DNA from: an uncultured Actinomycetes bacterium
GTDB lineage: Bacteria > Actinomycetota > Actinomycetes > Nanopelagicales > Nanopelagicaceae
Assembly (NCBI GenBank): GCA_903932695.1
Contig: CAIZGZ010000036.1
Location: forward strand, 1-9,770
DNA length: 9,770 nt
Direction: 5' to 3'
Position numbers and translations under genes: made by a program. Of the stretch, positions 5,945 through 9,770 are shown one piece after another; position 1 is the stretch's first letter; every line of letters begins with the position of its first letter. The notes below the pieces were generated by a model. That model was not told the DNA's origin, did no database searches, and was given only the letters and a program-made list of their open reading frames with translations.

Positions 5945-6632
5945 TTACTGCTTGGTCCTCCCAGAAGAGGCCCGTGAGATCCTCACCAGCCACAAATTCG
6001 CGGGTTGCAAGCCAGAGCGCGGTAGCCGCGCCCTCTTCAACAGAGCGTGGTGCATCAGGGCCACCCATATCGGTGCGCGTGTGATTGGGGCAGACCGCGT
6101 CAACGAGAATTCCTCTACCGCCGAGTCCAGTCTCGTGAGCGAGATTTCGGACCAGCGCATTAACTCCGGCTTTGGAGATTCGATATGGCGCCAATCCACC
6201 AGCATTACCCGGCCCGCTCATACGCCCGAGACACGCAGAATAGATAATTACTCGGCCGCTTCGACGCTCTGCCATGGCTGGAACAATCGTATTGACAATG
6301 ACGAAAGTCGCATCAAGATTGATCGTCATTACTCGACGCCATTCTTCTGTTGTCGTGCGAAGTGTCTTAGACATCTTCTCACTCATTACTCCGTGTGCAA
6401 GAAGGAGCACGTCAGGTGTGCCAAAGGTTGATGCCATCTCTTCAAAGACAGAACGGGTTTGATCGAGATCTAAGAGATCGACGGCTCGAAAGTGTGCGCC
6501 AATCGCAGCTGCCTCACGTGCCAACAACTCTGCATTGCTCGCAATGAGAACTACTTCATAGCCACGTGCACGTAGATCTTTTGCATTCTGTAGTCCCATA
6601 CCTCGTGAACCACCCGTGACAAACGCCAGCAT
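5934..6632 (-). CDS. short-chain dehydrogenase/reductase (SDR) family oxidoreductase
   Basis: This 232-residue protein is a classical-type SDR. It has the Rossmann cofactor motif TGGSRGMG (6-13), LLAHG (77-81) in the place of NNAG, the structural Asn105 in INLDAT, a catalytic Ser near 132 (YSACLG), and the YRISK motif (150-154) with Tyr150 and Lys154. The segment VDAVCPNHTRTDMGG (177-191) matches the family's PG-x-x-x-T region with Pro182 in CPN. The cofactor is probably NAD(P)H; the substrate cannot be inferred. It is not an obvious DprE2, since it sits apart from dprE1 and on the other strand. The start at 6632 lies 7 nt after the stop of the small membrane protein gene, with only a weak ribosome site (GCAGGT), so coupling to that gene is likely. 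Confidence 0.88.
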   Translation of the reverse strand: MLAFVTGGSRGMGLQNAKDLRARGYEVVLIASNAELLAREAAAIGAHFRAVDLLDLDQTRSVFEEMASTFGTPDVLLLAHGVMSEKMSKTLRTTTEEWRRVMTINLDATFVIVNTIVPAMAERRSGRVIIYSACLGRMSGPGNAGGLAPYRISKAGVNALVRNLAHETGLGGRGILVDAVCPNHTRTDMGGPDAPRSVEEGAATALWLATREFVAGEDLTGLFWEDQAVIPW

Positions 6633-6639
6633 TACCTGC

Positions 6640-6810
6640 TCACTTTCTCTTGAGTGCGCGAAGTGAACGTCGAATAGAGCGACGAAGTGCGCGAGTAGCC
6701 TTCTTCTCTTTCGAGGATGCCATCCAGATCAAGATGGGAATAAAAACAAGCATCGCGAAGAAGCCACCAAACCCTTGGAAGAAGAGGCCATTATTTACTC
6801 CACCTAGCAT
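6640..6810 (-). CDS. small single-span membrane protein, 56 residues, function unknown
   Basis: A short open frame fills the gap upstream of the SDR gene and falls just under a 60-residue cut-off. It begins MLGGVNNGLFFQGFGG, has a clear hydrophobic span FFAMLVFIPILIWMA (17-31), and ends in a strongly basic tail of about 25 residues (SSKEKKATRALRRSIRRSLR, then ALKRK). By the positive-inside rule the tail should be cytoplasmic. The basic region could form an amphipathic or membrane- or nucleic-acid-touching helix. It stops 7 nt before the SDR start, consistent with one operon. No Shine-Dalgarno precedes its ATG; TAGCAT seven bases upstream could be the -10 of a leaderless mRNA. I do not recognise the family. 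The coherent TM-plus-basic-tail design and tight fit between neighbours support it as real. Confidence 0.72.
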   Translation of the reverse strand: MLGGVNNGLFFQGFGGFFAMLVFIPILIWMASSKEKKATRALRRSIRRSLRALKRK

Positions 6811-6858
6811 GGTTAAAATGCTAACTTGCTAACGAGCGTCGCGCTCGATGAAAGTAAG
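6811..6858. repeat. short intergenic region with tandem 8-bp repeat and GC-rich hairpin
   Basis: TGCTAAC occurs twice with an 8-bp period (6819-6825 and 6827-6833). It abuts a perfect inverted repeat, CGAGCG (6833-6838) / CGCTCG (6842-6847), with a 3-nt loop. On the minus strand the hairpin comes 11 nt after the esterase stop and is followed by the GTTAGC repeats and a TTTT, then the small-protein ATG. It may be a weak terminator for the esterase combined with an operator or promoter for the next gene. Confidence 0.45.
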
Positions 6859-7734
6859 TTACTGCGCACTCTTGGGATGTGCGAAGAGAAAATCGATGAG
6901 ATCTGCGCTAAAACTGGTGGAAAGCGCGGGAACGTGGCCAACGCCATTCATTCGCCAGAACTGAACTGAACTATTGCCAGAGCAGCCAGGATAAGAGATC
7001 AGGTCCGTCTCTCGGCCAATTACTTTTCGGTCGAGGTCGAGCGCAGCACGAGTGAGTTCGGGGGCAGAGCATTTTTCTTGATCTGCCCAAAACTGAATGG
7101 AAGTGAGTGCTCCAGCAATGTATTTGCCCATGATGTGATTCTGTTTATAGGTAACATCTTTTGTCCCCCACAGTTCAAGGACGCTAATCGGCGCGGTAGG
7201 TTTGCAGAGCGAAAGCTTGCCGAAATTGCCGCCCGCAATATCAACGACTGCAGCAATCCGATCTGAATGTGCGCAGGCCAACTCGTTCACCATAAATCCA
7301 CCATTGGAATGTCCGATCACGTAGATCTGGTTCTGGTCCACGTTATAACTCTGGGATATTTGATCAATAACGCTCATGATGTAGGCATCATCATTGACTT
7401 TCGGAGTCTGGAAATCACAGCACTCCGGTGTCGCGTTCCAAAACCGCACGCCGTGAGAATCGGCCGTGCCATCAAGGGCAACATAGAGGAAGCCACGGGA
7501 CTGCGCTAATGGCTCAAGTTTTAAATAATTCTCAAATTCTGAACCTGATTGATTAAAGCCATGGAGAGCGATCACTAGCGGCATCGAAACTGAGGCGTCG
7601 TAATTAGAAGGAAGATAGAGATTAAAGGGACGGCTACCGGGCAGTTGCACCGAGGCCGCTTGCGCTTGAACTCCGTTGATGGCAAGCACCACCCAAGCGA
7701 GGATCAGGGCGAGAACTCGTTTACGACCGTGCAT
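6859..7734 (-). CDS. secreted PHB-depolymerase / feruloyl-esterase-like alpha/beta hydrolase (LpqC-like)
   Basis: The 291-residue protein begins with a Sec-type signal peptide: basic MHGRKR, a hydrophobic core (7-19), and likely cleavage near AQA-A around residue 27. No lipobox cysteine is present, so it should be released rather than lipid-anchored. The mature part fits the PHB-depolymerase-type esterase family. It has the oxyanion-region LHGFNQSG (57-64), nucleophile elbow GHSNGG (141-146, Ser143), an acid in LWGTKDVT (Asp193), a catalytic His267 in GVGHVPAL, and the family's FWNATPECCD segment (98-107). Six cysteines (105, 106, 154, 177, 222, 251) suggest disulfides suited to life outside the cell. 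The true substrate may be a polyester, feruloylated polysaccharide or other ester. The gene is divergent from ubiA; an 8-nt gap between a TATAGG box and ATG suggests a leaderless transcript. Confidence 0.88.
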   Translation of the reverse strand: MHGRKRVLALILAWVVLAINGVQAQAASVQLPGSRPFNLYLPSNYDASVSMPLVIALHGFNQSGSEFENYLKLEPLAQSRGFLYVALDGTADSHGVRFWNATPECCDFQTPKVNDDAYIMSVIDQISQSYNVDQNQIYVIGHSNGGFMVNELACAHSDRIAAVVDIAGGNFGKLSLCKPTAPISVLELWGTKDVTYKQNHIMGKYIAGALTSIQFWADQEKCSAPELTRAALDLDRKVIGRETDLISYPGCSGNSSVQFWRMNGVGHVPALSTSFSADLIDFLFAHPKSAQ

Positions 7735-7758
7735 TGGCAGAGCCTATAGAATGAGCGT
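7735..7758. promoter_or_regulatory. symmetric divergent promoter with shared TATA core (esterase / ubiA)
   Basis: Only 24 bp separate the two start codons. TATA at 7745-7748 lies at the exact centre. On the plus strand TATAGA (7745-7750) is followed by 8 nt and then the ubiA GTG at 7759. On the minus strand TATAGG (7748-7743) is followed by 8 nt and then the esterase ATG at 7734. This spacing puts the expected transcription start at or beside each start codon, so both mRNAs would be leaderless; neither gene has a Shine-Dalgarno. The plus-strand -35 would fall inside the esterase signal peptide (TTACGA, 7721-7726, weak). Confidence 0.6.
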
Positions 7759-8607
7759 GTGAAATACCTGCGGGCACTTCGGGTCAAACAGTGGAGTAAG
7801 AACGCTCTCGTTCTCGTCGCTCCGGTCGCAGCTGGTCACGTATTTGTCGCCGCAACACTTGCGAAAATTGCGATAGCTTTTATCGCTTTCTGTGCGATCT
7901 CCTCCGCGAGTTATCTGATCAATGACCTGCGCGATGTCGAGATTGACCGTAAAAATCCCGCTAAATCCAACCGCCCAATAGCATCGGGTGAACTCTCTTT
8001 TTCAAGCGCATACCTCCTTATTGGAGTAATGCTTGCTGGTTGTGTCGCGGCCTCGCTCTTTCTACCGATCGCATTTGGTTTAACAATCGCAACCTACTTC
8101 GTCATCACCTTGGCCTATTCCCTTGGTCTCAAGCGGGAACCGGTCCTAGAACTCATCATCGTCTCGTGTGGATTCGCATTACGTGCGATTGCCGGTGCAA
8201 CAGCAACGCATACCCCAAGCTCTAAGTGGTTCTTGATGGTCTCGGTCTTTGCGCCACTTGTGATTGTCACGAGCAAGCGAATCTCCGAGTTAAAAAATGT
8301 CAGCTCGGAAAATCAACGACCAGTCCTGCGCCACTACACACCTCAGTTTTTGAACTTTCTCCTTTCAGTCGCAGCTGCGGTCACACTGACTTCCTACAGC
8401 CTCTGGGCTTTCTCACTGGTCGAAGCACACCCTTACGCCCAGATCTCGCTCATCTTCATCTGTATACAGCTCTTCCGCTATGTCTGGCTTGCCGAATCAG
8501 GTCGGGGCGAAGTACCAGAAGATCTCATCTTCAAAGATCCAATTTCGGTTGCCTGCATGTTCACCACAGCGACGCTGCTCATACTCTCGGTCTACGCCAA
8601 GGCATAA
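7759..8607 (+). CDS. ubiA: UbiA-family decaprenyl-phosphate phosphoribosyltransferase (Rv3806c-like)
   Basis: This integral membrane enzyme of 282 residues (about eight or nine spans) belongs to the UbiA prenyltransferase superfamily. The first Asp-rich motif is NDLRDVEID (55-63) in SYLINDLRDVEIDRKNPAKSN, followed by RPIASGELS. The region YSLGLKREPVLELIIVSCGF and LRAIAGA, together with SKRISEL, resembles Mycobacterium tuberculosis Rv3806c. That enzyme joins phosphoribosyl pyrophosphate to decaprenyl phosphate, making the lipid donor precursor for arabinan. The dprE1-like gene 2 nt downstream supports this reading over a quinone or heme role. The start is GTG at 7759, the only start that leaves the N-terminal MKYLRALRVKQWSKN intact; it has no ribosome site and is probably leaderless. 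The prenyl chain length used is not visible from the sequence. Confidence 0.9.
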   Translation: MKYLRALRVKQWSKNALVLVAPVAAGHVFVAATLAKIAIAFIAFCAISSASYLINDLRDVEIDRKNPAKSNRPIASGELSFSSAYLLIGVMLAGCVAASLFLPIAFGLTIATYFVITLAYSLGLKREPVLELIIVSCGFALRAIAGATATHTPSSKWFLMVSVFAPLVIVTSKRISELKNVSSENQRPVLRHYTPQFLNFLLSVAAAVTLTSYSLWAFSLVEAHPYAQISLIFICIQLFRYVWLAESGRGEVPEDLIFKDPISVACMFTTATLLILSVYAKA

Positions 8608-8609
8608 CG

Positions 8610-9770
8610 ATGGCACTCACAAGTGAGTTCGTAGGTTGGGGACGTGCGATCACCTCTCGCTCCGAACTCGTTACGCCCGAGCAGATCTCTACGCTCGCTG
8701 CAGTGGTTAACTCAAGCACCCATCGTGGTTCTTTGCCGATTGGATTACATCGATCCTATGGTGACACGGCGCTCAACTCTGGTGGTCAATTAATTAGTCT
8801 GGCTTCATTCAAACACTGCGCACTTCATCTCGATGCGGGCTTTGCAACAGTAGGAGCCGGCCTCACAATCCGAGAGCTCGAATCGATCACGCTCCCCCAT
8901 GGCTATATGCCACCAGTGGTTCCTGGAACTGGATTTGTGACGATCGGCGGGGCGATCGCAGCGGATATTCATGGCAAGTCTCATCATCTGACTGGAAGTT
9001 TTGGCAGCCAACTTCGCAGAATCAGAATTCTGCTCTCGAGTGGCGAAACGGTAGAACTATTCCCCATTGGTGAGAGCGCAGAATTTTATTGGGCAACTGT
9101 TGGTGGACTGGGGTTGACCGGCGTCATTCTTGAAGCCGATATCAACCTGGTGAATATCGGTGGAAATAGCGTTGAAGTCGCTGAGGTACGGGCCAAGGAT
9201 TTAGATCACGTCATGAGCGAGTTGGTTGCGGCAGATCGCTCCTTTGCTCACACAGTCGCCTGGCTCGATCTCTCCGGCAAATTTCTCGGTCGCGGTCGCG
9301 TTGGTAAGGCAAATTACAGCGAAAAGAAATTGGCGACGAAGAAAGCAGCTGATTCCGCCTCACTCACCTTCCCCAAAGTTCTTGAGCACAATTTCATCAA
9401 TCACTATTCCGTCCGAGCATTTAATGAGCTCTGGTTTCGTAAGCCACTTGATAGCGGAATCGCTTCGATCTCCAACTACATGCATCCACTCGATGGCGTT
9501 CAATCCTGGAATCGCATGTATGGCAAGGCTGGTTTCATCCAATACCAATGCGTGATTCCAGATGGCAAAGAAGAGCTGCTTGTTGAATTTTTAGAGCGTG
9601 CCAAGCAGATTCGCGCCGCTTCATTCCTGACCGTGCTCAAGCGTTTTGGTGAAGCAAACCAAGCGCCGCTGAGTTTTCCTATCCAAGGCTGGACCTTGGC
9701 GGTTGATTTTCCGGTCGGGATTCCTGGTTTAGGAGCCATGCTTGCTGATTTTGATCAACGCGTTGCAAGC
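8610..9770 (+). CDS. dprE1: decaprenylphosphoryl-beta-D-ribose 2'-oxidase, FAD-dependent (3' truncated by window edge)
   Basis: The frame is open from ATG 8610 to the window end (387 residues of about 460). DprE1 oxidises decaprenylphosphoryl ribose to the 2'-keto form, which DprE2 then reduces to the arabinose donor for cell-wall arabinan. The FAD-binding domain of the vanillyl-alcohol-oxidase type shows HRSYGDTALNSGG (47-59), PGTGFVTIGGAIAADIHGKS (105-124) with HH after it, GSFGSQ (129-134) and ATVGGLGLTG (162-171). The substrate domain shows HPLDGVQSWNRMYG (292-305), QYQCVIP (311-317) and NQAPLSFPIQGWTLAVDFP (350-368). The last segment aligns with mycobacterial GWNVCVDFP, whose Cys387 is the benzothiazinone target; here that position is Ala364. 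The equivalent of catalytic Lys418 lies beyond the window. AAGG 7 nt before the ATG is a modest ribosome site; ubiA ends 2 nt earlier, so the two are an operon, and dprE2 is expected next. Confidence 0.93.
   Translation, partial: MALTSEFVGWGRAITSRSELVTPEQISTLAAVVNSSTHRGSLPIGLHRSYGDTALNSGGQLISLASFKHCALHLDAGFATVGAGLTIRELESITLPHGYMPPVVPGTGFVTIGGAIAADIHGKSHHLTGSFGSQLRRIRILLSSGETVELFPIGESAEFYWATVGGLGLTGVILEADINLVNIGGNSVEVAEVRAKDLDHVMSELVAADRSFAHTVAWLDLSGKFLGRGRVGKANYSEKKLATKKAADSASLTFPKVLEHNFINHYSVRAFNELWFRKPLDSGIASISNYMHPLDGVQSWNRMYGKAGFIQYQCVIPDGKEELLVEFLERAKQIRAASFLTVLKRFGEANQAPLSFPIQGWTLAVDFPVGIPGLGAMLADFDQRVAS

Noticed and set aside
5952..6431. 159-codon plus-strand frame opposite the SDR gene
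   Set aside because: The SDR frame has TGxxxGxG, Asn, Ser, YxxxK in order; the antisense product has no feature and would start within the rib promoter region.
6650..6832. 60-codon plus-strand frame over the small-protein gene
   Set aside because: The minus-strand frame has a membrane span, a basic tail and operon spacing to the SDR; the plus frame has none and no start signals.
1..9770. Search for tRNA, rRNA, CRISPR arrays, insertion sequences, integrase sites or phage genes
   Set aside because: No cloverleaf, repeat-spacer pattern, transposase motif or terminal inverted repeats were seen; genes are contiguous housekeeping and envelope functions.

Overview
The window looks like a compact chromosomal segment of an actinomycete (Actinomycetota) with moderate base composition, roughly half G+C by eye. 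The phylum call rests mainly on the adjacent pair of a UbiA-type decaprenyl-phosphate phosphoribosyltransferase and a DprE1-type oxidase, the start of the decaprenyl-phosphoryl-arabinose pathway for cell-wall arabinan. A riboswitch-controlled ribD-ribE-ribBA-ribH operon agrees with this. The moderate G+C and very short intergenic gaps (2 to about 60 nt, apart from the riboswitch leader) suggest a streamlined aquatic lineage such as the Nanopelagicales (acI). That lineage assignment is inference.

Layout. At 1-768 (+) is the C-terminal part of a DHA2-type drug exporter, ending at a strong bidirectional terminator shared with a convergent half-length TauE/SafE permease (838-1209, -). A membrane-anchored beta-lactamase-fold serine hydrolase (1269-2441, +) is divergent from the permease and convergent with the rib operon. 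The riboflavin operon (5698 down to 2448, -) is tightly coupled: ribD/ribE overlap by 1 nt, ribE/ribBA by 4 nt, and ribBA/ribH are 10 nt apart. It encodes the dedicated enzymes from GTP and ribulose 5-phosphate to riboflavin; the dephosphorylation step between RibD and RibH is not encoded here. Its leader holds a clear FMN riboswitch followed by a hairpin that would bury the ribD Shine-Dalgarno sequence.

Upstream of the rib operon on the same strand are a short-chain dehydrogenase (5934-6632), a 56-residue single-span membrane protein that length cut-offs would miss (6640-6810), and a secreted PHB-depolymerase-like esterase (6859-7734). The esterase diverges from ubiA (7759-8607, +) across only 24 nt. 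One TATA core sits exactly midway between the two start codons, suggesting back-to-back leaderless promoters. The dprE1-like gene follows ubiA after 2 nt and runs off the window.

No RNA gene other than the riboswitch, no mobile element and no CRISPR array was seen. No stretch over 300 bases lacks a gene. I did not find a wholly new system. The most interesting points are the symmetric divergent promoter, the riboswitch expression platform, the hidden small membrane protein, and alanine in DprE1 where mycobacteria have the benzothiazinone-reactive cysteine.
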